Of a DNA stretch of 64,000 nt, positions 50,068 to 58,776 are shown one piece after another. The DNA is from Gammaproteobacteria bacterium (GTDB taxonomy: Bacteria > Pseudomonadota > Gammaproteobacteria > Xanthomonadales > Rhodanobacteraceae), in contig SHNG01000006.1 of NCBI GenBank assembly GCA_004295005.1, positions 1-64,000 of the forward strand, read 5' to 3'. The position numbers and the translations under genes are program-made. Below the pieces are notes generated by a model that saw only the letters and a list, made by a program, of their open reading frames with translations, ran no database searches and was not told the origin of the DNA. Within the stretch, counting starts at the first letter, position 1, and every line of letters starts with the position of its first letter.

Positions 50068-51324
50068 TCAGGGAACAACTGAATTGATGATGAGGTCGAG
50101 CGGCTCCTTGCGATCCGTGTCCACGCCGCTGACCATGACCTGCAAATCTCCAGCCTGGGCGCTGGCATTGCCGCTGGCCGAGATTCGCGCACCAACGACC
50201 ACTTTCGGGAAACCCGAGAGTTTCATGGCGGGAATCATGCCCATGGAATCATCGAGCACCAGGGTGGTTGGCAGTTGACTGGCGGCAAGTCTCTGGATGG
50301 CCAGTGGCATGGGAGGACCGTTCTCGGCGCGCGCAAACACAAAGAGTACGGCGTCGGGTTTGACCTGGCTGGCCAGCGACGGATCGAGGCTGACGCGAAG
50401 GGTCAGTTGTGGCCCACTCGTTGCCGTGGGCGTGGCGGACTCCTGCGCTACGGGCGCTGCTGGTACGGGCATCGGCGTTGCGGCCGCGGGAGTTGATGCC
50501 GACGGTTCAATGCCCGCCAGCTTCTGCGCTTCTGCGATCTGCGCGCGCACGCTTTCGGCAATGTCGCTGCCAGCCGGAAGCGCGGGCAGCAAGCGATTCC
50601 ACGCATCTATGGCGGCGCGGAAATCACCCGCCTGATAATCGCTGATGCCGATCAGCCAGAGAGCACGCTGATGGTTCGGGTCCTCGTGCAGCACGGCTTC
50701 CAGCATCTGCCGGGGTTCACCTGCGATGCGCCGACCTTCGGATGCCAGCGCCAGGGCCTGGGCGTATTCCACGGTGAGATCGTGGCTGTCCGGCAGCAAT
50801 TCGTGGGCACGCTTGAGCGCATCGCGCGACTCGGCGAACTTGCCCATGGACTGATAGGCACGCCCCAGCAAGGCCCAGCCATCGGCATTGTCGGGATTTG
50901 CCTCAAGCTTGGCGACAAGTCCGGCCACGGCCTGGTCCATGTCGACGCCGGCTTCATGTTCCGGCGAGGCGCTCTGCTGAACCCAGCGTTGCGGATCCAT
51001 GGCATCCGGCTGGCCAATGTCCGGGTAGAGCAGGATGGCGCCCAGAGGCATCAAAACTGCCACGGTCATGGCAGCCCACAGGCCCGCGCGATTTCCCCGC
51101 CGGTGCGTAGCGTTCGCCGGCATTTCGCCCATCGCCACCTGCTTGGCCTTGAATTCGGCTTCATCGATCACGCCGGCCGCCAGCGCATCACGCAGGGCCT
51201 TGAGGCGTCGCGGATCCGCGCCCGCAGCGCCGCCACTGGCGTTGCGCTTGCGCAGCAGGGGAATCAATGGAAAGGCGAGGGCAACGGCCAACATCGCGGC
51301 CGCCAGTATCAAAAACGTGGTCAT
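50068..51324 (-). CDS. ccmI: Cytochrome c biogenesis protein CcmI
   Basis: This 418-residue protein has an N-terminal membrane segment (TTFLILAAAMLAVALAFPLIPLL), a short cytoplasmic part, a second membrane helix (LWAAMTVAVLMPLGAILLY), then TPR repeats (about 140-270: GWALLGRAYQSMGKFAESRDALKRAHELLPDSHDLTVEYAQALAL) and a C-terminal periplasmic domain. CcmI chaperones apocytochrome c to the haem ligase. Its ATG overlaps the ccmH stop by one base (TAATG). It is the last ccm gene. Confidence 0.93.
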   Translation of the reverse strand: MTTFLILAAAMLAVALAFPLIPLLRKRNASGGAAGADPRRLKALRDALAAGVIDEAEFKAKQVAMGEMPANATHRRGNRAGLWAAMTVAVLMPLGAILLYPDIGQPDAMDPQRWVQQSASPEHEAGVDMDQAVAGLVAKLEANPDNADGWALLGRAYQSMGKFAESRDALKRAHELLPDSHDLTVEYAQALALASEGRRIAGEPRQMLEAVLHEDPNHQRALWLIGISDYQAGDFRAAIDAWNRLLPALPAGSDIAESVRAQIAEAQKLAGIEPSASTPAAATPMPVPAAPVAQESATPTATSGPQLTLRVSLDPSLASQVKPDAVLFVFARAENGPPMPLAIQRLAASQLPTTLVLDDSMGMIPAMKLSGFPKVVVGARISASGNASAQAGDLQVMVSGVDTDRKEPLDLIINSVVP

Positions 51325-51758
51325 TACCAATCTTCCTCGGTGCCCTTGCCGGGTGCTGTGTTGTGCTGGATTGCCGAACGCTTGCGCACGATGCGGGTTA
51401 CGGCGGCCGCTCCGATCAAGAGAACCAGCAGCGGGCCAAACCAGAGCAGAATCGTCGCCCCGCGCAAGGGTGGGTCATACAAGACGAAATCGCTGTAGCG
51501 TTCCGTCAGGTATTGACGGATCGCATCATCGTCCTTGCCCTGTTGCATCTGTTCGAATACTTCGCGACGCAGATCCTTGGCCAGGTCGGCGCTTGAGTCG
51601 GCCAGGCTTTCGTTCTGGCAAACCAGGCAGCGCAACTGGCGCGTGAGGTGTTGGAAGCGCAACTCCTCGGCGCGATCCTTGAAGGGCAGGGCATCGATGG
51701 CCCATGCCATGGCCGGCACCAGCAGTGCGAGACACAGGGCAAATGAAAAAGCACGCAT
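51324..51758 (-). CDS. ccmH: Cytochrome c maturation protein CcmH (CcmL type)
   Basis: This 144-residue protein has a signal/anchor (MRAFSFALCLALLVPAMAWA), the periplasmic thiol motif RCLVCQNES with its two cysteines, and a C-terminal membrane segment (TILLWFGPLLVLLIGAAAV). It reduces or holds apocytochrome cysteines for haem ligation. ATG 51758 is preferred, overlapping the ccmG stop (ATGA). Confidence 0.95.
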   Translation of the reverse strand: MRAFSFALCLALLVPAMAWAIDALPFKDRAEELRFQHLTRQLRCLVCQNESLADSSADLAKDLRREVFEQMQQGKDDDAIRQYLTERYSDFVLYDPPLRGATILLWFGPLLVLLIGAAAVTRIVRKRSAIQHNTAPGKGTEEDW

Positions 51759-52303
51759 CACGGCGCAGCTCCCTTCAGTGACGCCAGCAGTGGCTTCAGT
51801 TCGAATGCCAGCACGTCCGGCGTGATCGGTCCGATCTGCTTGTAGCGAATGATCCCCTCGCCATCGACGAGAAAGCTCTCGGGTGCTCCGTACACGCCAA
51901 AATCGATGGCAATGGCGCCATCGCGATCAACGATGACCACGGAATACGGATCACCATATTGCTGCAACCAGCGTGTCGCGTCGGCGGTTTCATCCTTGTA
52001 GTTGAATCCGACCACGGGAATGCCGAGTGACCTGCCTTCCGCCATCAGCAGGGGATGTTCCTCGCGGCAGGCGAAGCACCAACTGGCAAACACGTTGAGC
52101 AGGTATGGCTTGCCGGCAAGATCGGCATTGCTCACGAAACGTTCCGGCTGGTTGAGCACCGGCAGCCTGAACGAAGGCGCCGGCTTGCCGATCAACGGCG
52201 AGGGCACTTCGTTCATGGAATTGTTGCGCATGTAGGAAATGCCGAACGCGAGCAGGCTTGCCACCAGGGCAAAGCCGATCAGCGGCAGGAAACGCTTGAT
52301 CAC
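51758..52303 (-). CDS. ccmG: Thiol:disulfide interchange protein CcmG/DsbE
   Basis: This 181-residue membrane-anchored thioredoxin-fold protein has a membrane segment (FLPLIGFALVASLLAFGISYM) and the active-site WCFAC in LLNVFASWCFACREEHP. GVYGAPESFLVDGEGII carries the conserved cis-Pro. It keeps apocytochrome CxxCH sites reduced. It starts at GTG 52303, overlapping the ccmF stop by four bases. Confidence 0.95.
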   Translation of the reverse strand: MIKRFLPLIGFALVASLLAFGISYMRNNSMNEVPSPLIGKPAPSFRLPVLNQPERFVSNADLAGKPYLLNVFASWCFACREEHPLLMAEGRSLGIPVVGFNYKDETADATRWLQQYGDPYSVVIVDRDGAIAIDFGVYGAPESFLVDGEGIIRYKQIGPITPDVLAFELKPLLASLKGAAP

Positions 52304-54288
52304 GTTGCGCTCTCCGCTGCCAAGCTTGTCGCGGGGGAAGTGCCGGGCGCCGTTTCCTGCAGTGGATCGGAAGCCAGCACGCGGAACCTGCGATCCGTGG
52401 CGGCGACGAAGCCACCCATCATCATCAGCAGCGCCCCAAGCCAGATCCAGCGAATGAACGGTTTGACATACACGCGTACCGACCATGCACCACTGTCTCC
52501 GAGCGGCTCGCCGAGCGCGACATACAGGTCACGGGTGAAGCCGGGGTCCATGTCGGACTCGGTCTGCGCCTGCGCGGTGCGCGTGTATTGACGCTTCTGC
52601 GGATGCATGGTGGCGACTTGTTTGTCGCCGCGGGTCACCGTGATCGTGCCTTGGTCGGCGATGTAGTTCGGGCCCTGGGTGTGCGCAACCCCGTCGAAGC
52701 GGAATGTGTACGCGCCCAAGGAGACGCTCTCGCCCTTGTCGAGGCGAACATCCTTTTCGATGCTGGTGCCTTCGGTGACCAGTACACCGCAAACGAATAC
52801 CGCGACACCAAAATGCGCAACGATCATGCCGAGCATTTCCGCGGTGTAGCGCCGGCCGGCTGGTGCATTGCGCCAGCGCATCACCGCATAGGAAAGGATG
52901 CCAAGCCCCACCCAGATTGCGCCGGCCATGCCGAGAATGCCTTTCCAACTGGCCTGCTCGCTCAACAACCAGGCGATGGCTATGGCGAGCAGGGCAAGCA
53001 GCAGCGCCGGGCGCAACGCCTTGAATGCAGCACGCAGGTTGCCTGCCCGCCACTTGAGCAGGGGACCAAACGGAATCAGCACCACGACCGGGGTCATCAA
53101 CAGCACGAACAAGGTACCGAAGTAAGGCGGGCCAACCGAGATGCGTCCCAGGTTGAACGCCTCGGCAAACAGCGGATACAGGGTCCCGAGGAAGACCATG
53201 GCGGCGGCGCAGGTGAACAGCAGGTTGTTGATCAAAAGCATGGTTTCGCGGGAGGCCCCGGCGAAGGGTTCACCGCCGGCGATGCGGGGCGCGCGCAGGG
53301 CGTAGATCAGCAGTGAACCGCCGACGACTATGGAAAGGAAGGCGAGGATGAACAGGCCGCGATCAGGATCACTGGCAAAGGAATGCACCGAAGTTATCAC
53401 CCCGGATCGGACCAGGAAGGTGCCCAGCAGGGACAGCGAGAATGCAAAGATTGCGAGCAACAGGGTCCAGGCGCGGAAGCTGCCACGCTTCTCGGTGACC
53501 GCCTGTGAGTGGATCAGGGCGGTTCCCACCAGCCACGGCATGAACGAGGCGTTTTCGACCGGATCCCAGAACCACCAGCCGCCCCAGCCGAGTTCGTAAT
53601 AGGCCCACCAACTGCCCAGTGCAATGCCGAGGGTGAGCACGCCCCAGGCGGCGTTTGTCCACGGTCGCGACCAGCGCACCCATTGCTGATCGAGCTTGCC
53701 GCCAAGCAGGGCGGCAATGGCAAACGCGAACACCACCGAGAAGCCCACGTAGCCCATATAGAGCATGGGCGGATGCATGATCATGCCAATGTCCTGCAAC
53801 ACAGGATTCAGATCGTTGCCATCGGCAAGCGGCGGCAGGTGGCGGGCAAACGGATTGGAGAGGATTACGGTGAAAAGCAGGAAGCCGAGGCTCACGAAGC
53901 CGAGCACACCGATCACCCGTGCCATGTATTCATCTGGAAGGCGGCGGCTGAATGCGGCGACAGCAATGGTCCAGATATTGAGGATCAGGATCCACAACAC
54001 CAGCGATCCTTCATGCGCACCCCAGACTGCCGATAGTCGGTAGTACCAAGGCAACACAAGGTTGGAGTTCTGCGCGACATAAGCCACCGAAAAATCCTGA
54101 CTCAGGAACGCGTAGGTGAGCACGCCGAAAGCCATGGCCACGAAGACAAACTGACCCGCCGCAGCGGGACGGGCCACCCGGATCAAGGCCTGGTTGCCAA
54201 TGTGCGCGCCGATGATCGGCAGTGCGAATTGGACCGCGCTGAGCAGGAGGGCGAGGATGAGGGCAAGTTGCCCGAGTTCCGGAAGCAT
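52300..54288 (-). CDS. ccmF: Cytochrome c haem lyase subunit CcmF
   Basis: This 662-residue polytopic membrane protein has many hydrophobic segments and the haem-handling WWD motif (WGGWWFWDPVENASFMPWL). Conserved histidines lie in surrounding loops. With CcmH and CcmI it ligates haem to apocytochrome. The family usually has 11-15 transmembrane helices. A 53-base gap separates it from ccmE. Confidence 0.97.
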   Translation of the reverse strand: MLPELGQLALILALLLSAVQFALPIIGAHIGNQALIRVARPAAAGQFVFVAMAFGVLTYAFLSQDFSVAYVAQNSNLVLPWYYRLSAVWGAHEGSLVLWILILNIWTIAVAAFSRRLPDEYMARVIGVLGFVSLGFLLFTVILSNPFARHLPPLADGNDLNPVLQDIGMIMHPPMLYMGYVGFSVVFAFAIAALLGGKLDQQWVRWSRPWTNAAWGVLTLGIALGSWWAYYELGWGGWWFWDPVENASFMPWLVGTALIHSQAVTEKRGSFRAWTLLLAIFAFSLSLLGTFLVRSGVITSVHSFASDPDRGLFILAFLSIVVGGSLLIYALRAPRIAGGEPFAGASRETMLLINNLLFTCAAAMVFLGTLYPLFAEAFNLGRISVGPPYFGTLFVLLMTPVVVLIPFGPLLKWRAGNLRAAFKALRPALLLALLAIAIAWLLSEQASWKGILGMAGAIWVGLGILSYAVMRWRNAPAGRRYTAEMLGMIVAHFGVAVFVCGVLVTEGTSIEKDVRLDKGESVSLGAYTFRFDGVAHTQGPNYIADQGTITVTRGDKQVATMHPQKRQYTRTAQAQTESDMDPGFTRDLYVALGEPLGDSGAWSVRVYVKPFIRWIWLGALLMMMGGFVAATDRRFRVLASDPLQETAPGTSPATSLAAESAT

Positions 54289-54341
54289 GGCGGTGCCTGG
54301 TGTCAGGAGTGGTGTGCGTAACTAAGGGGTTGGAGCCTGGT

Positions 54342-54803
54342 TCACGGCGTTGGCTTGTCGGCCTCGGCAGGAACATTGTGCTTGCGATGGGCCTTGTCCA
54401 TGGCCTCGGCCACATCACGTGGTACATAGGTTTCGTCATGCTTGGCGAGCACTTCGGTGGCGAGGAATTGATTGCCCTGCATCGAGCCGGTGGCAATCAC
54501 CGACTGCTTGTCACGGAACAGGTCGGGCAGGATGCCGTTGTATTCGACACGCATGTCGCCGTCACCGTCGGTGACAACGAAGGCGACAGTCAGCGACTGG
54601 CCGCGCTCGACCGAACCTTCCTTGACCATGCCGCCGATGCGGAAGCGCGCACCGTCGGGGACCTTGCCGGCAAGTATCTCGCTGGGCGTGAACAGGTAGG
54701 TCATGTTCTGTTGCAGCGCGAGCACGATCAGGGTGGTTGCCGCGGCGGCGGCGACCAGGATGGCGCCGATCATGATCAGGCGGCGTTTGCGGGTTGGCGT
54801 CAT
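54342..54803 (-). CDS. ccmE: Haem chaperone CcmE
   Basis: This 153-residue protein has a single N-terminal membrane anchor (LIMIGAILVAAAAATTLIVLAL), an OB-fold periplasmic domain (YLFTPSEILAGKVPDGARFRIGGMVKEGSV, GILPDLFRDKQSVIATG), and the covalent haem-binding His in AKHDETYVPRDV. It transfers haem from CcmC to CcmF. The ATG overlaps the ccmD stop codon by four bases. Confidence 0.96.
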   Translation of the reverse strand: MTPTRKRRLIMIGAILVAAAAATTLIVLALQQNMTYLFTPSEILAGKVPDGARFRIGGMVKEGSVERGQSLTVAFVVTDGDGDMRVEYNGILPDLFRDKQSVIATGSMQGNQFLATEVLAKHDETYVPRDVAEAMDKAHRKHNVPAEADKPTP

Positions 54804-54976
54804 GTTGCGGTTTCCGTTTTCTTTTTCTGCCGCGCGAGGCGACCATGCAATTCGGTGATGATGCGCCGGTTGCGCCAGCGTGGTGCGAGATAGTCGATCA
54901 GCAGGCCGGCCACGAAGATCGCGTACGACGACCAGACATAGGTTGCGTAGCCGCCCATGGCGAGGAAATCATTCAC
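54800..54976 (-). CDS. ccmD: Haem exporter protein CcmD
   Basis: This 58-residue single-span membrane protein shows MGGYATYVWSSYAIFVAGLLIDYLAPRWRNRRI, the CcmD core (aromatic-rich segment then a basic tail). It stabilises the CcmABCDE complex. It begins at GTG 54976, overlapping ccmC by eight bases, though an internal ATG at 54958 would leave the core intact. It is short and easily missed. Confidence 0.88.
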   Translation of the reverse strand: MNDFLAMGGYATYVWSSYAIFVAGLLIDYLAPRWRNRRIITELHGRLARQKKKTETAT

Positions 54977-55730
54977 GGCGGACTCCCTGTGCCTGCACGA
55001 TCTCGCGGACCCATTCCTTGCCCGATTCCTGCTCCAGCACGCTGCTTCTGGAACGCGCCAGCACACTGGCAAAGAACCAGATGTGGGTGGCCAGGGCCAT
55101 CAGCAGCAGCGGCCATAGCATGCTCGCATCGATGCGCGACGGACCCAGCAGGCGCACCGTCGATCCCTGGTGCAGGGTGTTCCACCAGTTCACCGAGAAA
55201 TGCACGATGGGCACGTTGACGATGCCGATCAATGCGAGGAATCCTGCTGCGCGTGCTGCCTGGCGCCTGTCCTCGATGGCGCTGAACAGGCCGATGACGC
55301 CGAGGTACAGGAACAGCAGGACCAGTTCCGAGGTCAGGCGTGCATCCCAGGTCCACCAGGTTCCCCACATCGGTTTGCCCCAGATTGCTCCGGTCAACAG
55401 GGTCACGGCGGTGAACATGGCACCGACCGGTGCGCTGGCCATGGCGAGGATTTCCGAGATCTTGATGCGCCAGACCACGGCGATGAAAGCATTGGCCGCC
55501 ATGAAAATGTAGGCGAACAGGCTCATCCATGCGCAGGGAACATGGATGAAGATGATGCGGTAGGCATCGCTCTGCTGGTAATCAGCGGGCGCAAGAACCA
55601 GCCCGGCATACAGGCCAACGGCTCCGATCAGGCAGGCGGCAGCAAACAGCCATGGGCACAACAGTCGGCTCAAGCGGTAGAAGGTCGGCGGCGATCCGAA
55701 TTTGTGGAACCACAGGCTCAGGGTATTCAT
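54969..55730 (-). CDS. ccmC: Haem exporter protein CcmC
   Basis: This 253-residue polytopic protein has about six hydrophobic segments, the WWD-type haem motif GTWWTWDARLTSEL and conserved histidines (IFIHVPCAWMS and VHFSVNWWNTLHQG). It loads haem onto CcmE. ATG 55730 is the start: an upstream extension of the frame is not family-like. It overlaps the ccmB stop (ATGA). Confidence 0.96.
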   Translation of the reverse strand: MNTLSLWFHKFGSPPTFYRLSRLLCPWLFAAACLIGAVGLYAGLVLAPADYQQSDAYRIIFIHVPCAWMSLFAYIFMAANAFIAVVWRIKISEILAMASAPVGAMFTAVTLLTGAIWGKPMWGTWWTWDARLTSELVLLFLYLGVIGLFSAIEDRRQAARAAGFLALIGIVNVPIVHFSVNWWNTLHQGSTVRLLGPSRIDASMLWPLLLMALATHIWFFASVLARSRSSVLEQESGKEWVREIVQAQGVRRE

Positions 55731-56413
55731 CAGGAAATTGAAATCCGCAGGGCGGCGGCACAGGCCAAGGGAACCAGCACCAAGGCCAGTGCCAGGCCTG
55801 CGCCAAGCAGGAGCAACGGAGCCAAAAATGGCAAGCCGGCCTGCGCCGCATTGCAGGCACCGGCGGCAAAGATCAGCACCGGTACGTACAGCGGCAAAAC
55901 CAGCAAGGCCAGAAGCATACCAGAGCGGCGCATGCCAACCGTCAGCGCCACGCACACGGCGCCCAGCAGGCTCAACAGGGGCGTCGCGACGGCCAGAGCC
56001 AGCATCAACACCGGCAGTACCGCCCTCGGCAGGTGCAGCATTTCTGCAAGCAAAGGGGCAACCAGAATCAGTGGCACCGCCGTGGTCAGCCAGTGCGCGC
56101 CAATCCGGCAGGCCAGCAACACCGGCAATGGATGCGGCGAGAGCACGATCTGTTCCAGCGTGCCGTCTTCGTAGTCGCTGCGGAACAAGGCATCGAGGGC
56201 AAGCAGGCTGGCGAGCAGGATCGCCACGAATACGATGCCGGCGGCAATCTGCATCAGCTGGTTGGGTTCCGGACCCAGCGCGAGCGGGAAAAGCGCAACC
56301 ACCATCAGCGCGAACAGCGCCGGGTTCAGCGCATCGCCGCGACGTCGCCAGGTCAGCAACAGATCACGCCGGATCAGGGCAGCACAAGCCGAACCCAGGG
56401 TGCCGTATCTCAT
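55730..56413 (-). CDS. ccmB: Haem exporter protein CcmB
   Basis: This 227-residue permease subunit of the CcmAB ABC complex has six hydrophobic segments. The N-terminal [27 protein letters not shown] and the loop [21 protein letters not shown] are family signatures. ATP use by CcmA releases holo-CcmE. It overlaps ccmA by four bases. Confidence 0.95.
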   Translation of the reverse strand: MRYGTLGSACAALIRRDLLLTWRRRGDALNPALFALMVVALFPLALGPEPNQLMQIAAGIVFVAILLASLLALDALFRSDYEDGTLEQIVLSPHPLPVLLACRIGAHWLTTAVPLILVAPLLAEMLHLPRAVLPVLMLALAVATPLLSLLGAVCVALTVGMRRSGMLLALLVLPLYVPVLIFAAGACNAAQAGLPFLAPLLLLGAGLALALVLVPLACAAALRISIS

Positions 56414-57057
56414 GCGGCCGGCCTCAGCGGCAGGCGTCGTGGCGAACCCGAGGTGAATGCGTACGCGCCGTGAGAGGTGATCAGCGCGGCACCACCACGC
56501 CGCGCGTGGGCTTCGAGGAGGCGATTGACGAGGTCAATGCCTTCCTTGTCGAGGTTTGCATACGGCTCATCGAGCAACCAAAGTGCCGCCGGTACCAGCA
56601 ACAGACGGGCGAGCGCCACGCGCTTCTTCTGCCCCGCCGAAAGCAGGCGTACGGCCACATGCTCATAGCCTTGCAGGCCAAGGCTTGCCAACGCCAGCAG
56701 TGGGGTGTTGCCCGCGCGCAGGCCGAACACGCCAATCGAGAACTCGAGATTCTCAAGGGCAGTCAGGTCGGCCTTGAGCCCAGGCAGGTGTCCCATCAGG
56801 GCCACCTGCTGTGAAAGCCGGGACATGGTCAGGGTCTCGCCATGAAGTTCGATGGTTCCGCTGCTTGGCAGCAGCAAGCCGGAGAGCACCTTGAGCAAGG
56901 TGGTCTTGCCCGAACCATTGTCGCCTTCGATCAGCACCACCTCACCGGCGTGCAGGGAAAAATCGATGGGGCCGAAGATGGGCTCCTCGTTGCGGGAGAA
57001 GGCAAGGGCCCGCGCCGAAAGCAGGGGAACGGGATCGGCGGTTGCTTGAGAATGCAT
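56410..57057 (-). CDS. ccmA: Haem exporter ATP-binding protein CcmA
   Basis: This 215-residue ABC ATPase has Walker [15 protein letters not shown], signature [16 protein letters not shown], Walker [13 protein letters not shown] and switch ITSHGAYA. The LSAGQKKR form of the ABC signature is typical of CcmA. The chosen ATG 57057 ([20 protein letters not shown]) is the most plausible; the frame remains open upstream but is not conserved. It is the first ccm gene, divergent from rmuC; its promoter should lie in 57058-57256. Confidence 0.95.
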   Translation of the reverse strand: MHSQATADPVPLLSARALAFSRNEEPIFGPIDFSLHAGEVVLIEGDNGSGKTTLLKVLSGLLLPSSGTIELHGETLTMSRLSQQVALMGHLPGLKADLTALENLEFSIGVFGLRAGNTPLLALASLGLQGYEHVAVRLLSAGQKKRVALARLLLVPAALWLLDEPYANLDKEGIDLVNRLLEAHARRGGAALITSHGAYAFTSGSPRRLPLRPAA

Positions 57058-57256
57058 GGGGGCGTGGAATTTCCCGGTTGCGCTGGCAAACTGCAAGGCG
57101 TTGTTTGCGTGCAGATCGGCGATTGTAAGCCAGCAGGCTGCCGGAGAGGGACCGGGACACGGCGTGTCCATGGGCGTGCTGAAGTTCGCGCACCGGTCTG
57201 GAATCGTCGGCAGTCTGCGATGATGCGCGGGAAATGTTGCCGGAGTCGAAGCTGAC

Positions 57257-58702
57257 GTGAGTGTTTCTGCCATCGTGTTCATTGTTGCCGCCTCGCTTGC
57301 CGGTCTCGTGCTCGGTGCGCTGGTCATCGCCTGGCTTGGCCAGCACAAGCGTGCGAGCCGCCTGCAAGCCGAGCTTGAAAAGAGCACGCAAAACCAGGAC
57401 GCGCTCGAACTGCGCCTGCGCGAGAGCGCTGCGCAGGCGAGTGAGCGCAAGGCGGAGGCAGAACAACTGCGAGCGCAGGCTCTGAATCTGCAAAGTCGCT
57501 TTGATGCGACGAACAGTGAACTGCTGAAGCGCACCGCGGCGTTCGCGGCGATGGAAGCAACTTCGCGGGAACAGGCTGCATCGTCGGCCGAGAAACTGGT
57601 GCTGCTCGAAAAGGCCGAGTTGCGCTTGCGCGAGTCGTTCCAGAATCTGGCCAACCAGATCCTCGACAGCAAGGCCGAGCGGTTCAAGGAGCAGAACAAG
57701 GAGCAGCTTGGCAGTTTGCTTGATCCTTTCAAGGTGCAGCTCAATGAATTTCGCGAGGCGTTCACCCAGACCCATGCCAATGAGCAACGCGAGCGCGGCA
57801 TGCTGGCGCAGGAAATCCGCTCGCTGAAGGACTTGAACCTGCAAATCAGCCAGGACGCGATCAATCTGACCCGCGCACTCAAGGGCGATGCGCAAACCCA
57901 GGGCGCCTGGGGCGAAATGGTGCTGGAACGGGTACTCGAAGCTTCCGGCCTGCAATCTGGCCGTGAATACGAAGTGCAGCAGAGCTTCCAGGACGACGAC
58001 GGTTCACGCCAGCGCCCGGATGTGATCGTGCGCCTGCCGGAAGGCAAGGACATCATCATCGACGCCAAGGTATCGCTGGTTGCCTGGGAACGTCTGGTGG
58101 GCGCAGAAACCGAAACGGAGCGCACAACGGCCTTGCGGGAGCATCAGGCCTCGTTGAAACGGCATATCGATGGCTTGTCTGTCCGCAACTACAGCGATCT
58201 TGCCGAGGTGCGCACGTTGGACTTCGTGCCCCTGCTCGTTCCGGTCGAGGCGGCCCTGATCGAAGCGGTGCGTGCTGATGGCAACCTGTACAGCTACGCC
58301 CTGGACCGGCGCATCTCGCTGGTCAGTCCGAGCACGCTGCTGGCAACCTTGCGCACGGTGGCCTATCTGTGGCGCATCGAGAACCGCAATTCGAATGCCA
58401 TCGAGATTGCGCGTCGCGCCGCCAACCTGCACGACAATTTCGTCTCCCTGCTCAACGAACTGGAAGTGCTTGGCAGTCAGCTCGACAAGGCACACAACGC
58501 CCATGCCGCCGTACTGCGTCGGCTGACCGAGGGCGGCAAGGGCAGTGTCATCCTGCAGGTCAACAGCCTCGCCGAAATGGGCGCGCCAGCCAAGAAGACC
58601 ATGCCGAAGCGATTGATCGAGTCGGCGGGTGCGGAGCGCGATCCGTCATCAAGTGAAATTGACGATGCGGGTGATGCACACGGCTCTGCGGATGATTCCT
58701 GA
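57257..58702 (+). CDS. rmuC: DNA recombination protein RmuC
   Basis: This 481-residue protein has an N-terminal membrane anchor ([22 protein letters not shown]), a long coiled coil (about 30-200) and the RmuC domain with the nuclease-like [17 protein letters not shown] and [28 protein letters not shown] (Asp and Lys of the restriction-endonuclease-like fold). RmuC limits inversions at short inverted repeats in E. coli. The GTG at 57257 is the start. It ends at a bidirectional terminator. Confidence 0.95.
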   Translation: MSVSAIVFIVAASLAGLVLGALVIAWLGQHKRASRLQAELEKSTQNQDALELRLRESAAQASERKAEAEQLRAQALNLQSRFDATNSELLKRTAAFAAMEATSREQAASSAEKLVLLEKAELRLRESFQNLANQILDSKAERFKEQNKEQLGSLLDPFKVQLNEFREAFTQTHANEQRERGMLAQEIRSLKDLNLQISQDAINLTRALKGDAQTQGAWGEMVLERVLEASGLQSGREYEVQQSFQDDDGSRQRPDVIVRLPEGKDIIIDAKVSLVAWERLVGAETETERTTALREHQASLKRHIDGLSVRNYSDLAEVRTLDFVPLLVPVEAALIEAVRADGNLYSYALDRRISLVSPSTLLATLRTVAYLWRIENRNSNAIEIARRAANLHDNFVSLLNELEVLGSQLDKAHNAHAAVLRRLTEGGKGSVILQVNSLAEMGAPAKKTMPKRLIESAGAERDPSSSEIDDAGDAHGSADDS

Positions 58703-58721
58703 ATCCATTGCCGCGACACGG

Positions 58722-58758
58722 CCAAAAAAAAACGGCGCCGCGAGGGCGCCGTTTCTTT
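58722..58758. terminator. Bidirectional intrinsic terminator, rmuC / permease
   Basis: The perfect stem ACGGCGCC (58732-58739) / GGCGCCGT (58745-58752) has a GCGAG loop. A run of nine A on the left gives a strong U-tract for the minus strand, and GTTTCTTTG on the right serves the plus strand. It separates convergent rmuC and the amino acid permease. Confidence 0.9.
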
Positions 58759-58776
58759 GTCAGGCAAAAGAAGCAA

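Noticed and set aside
55170..56814. Overlapping plus-strand frames opposite ccmB/ccmC
   Set aside because: They are His/Arg/Gln-rich antisense shadows of ccm genes.
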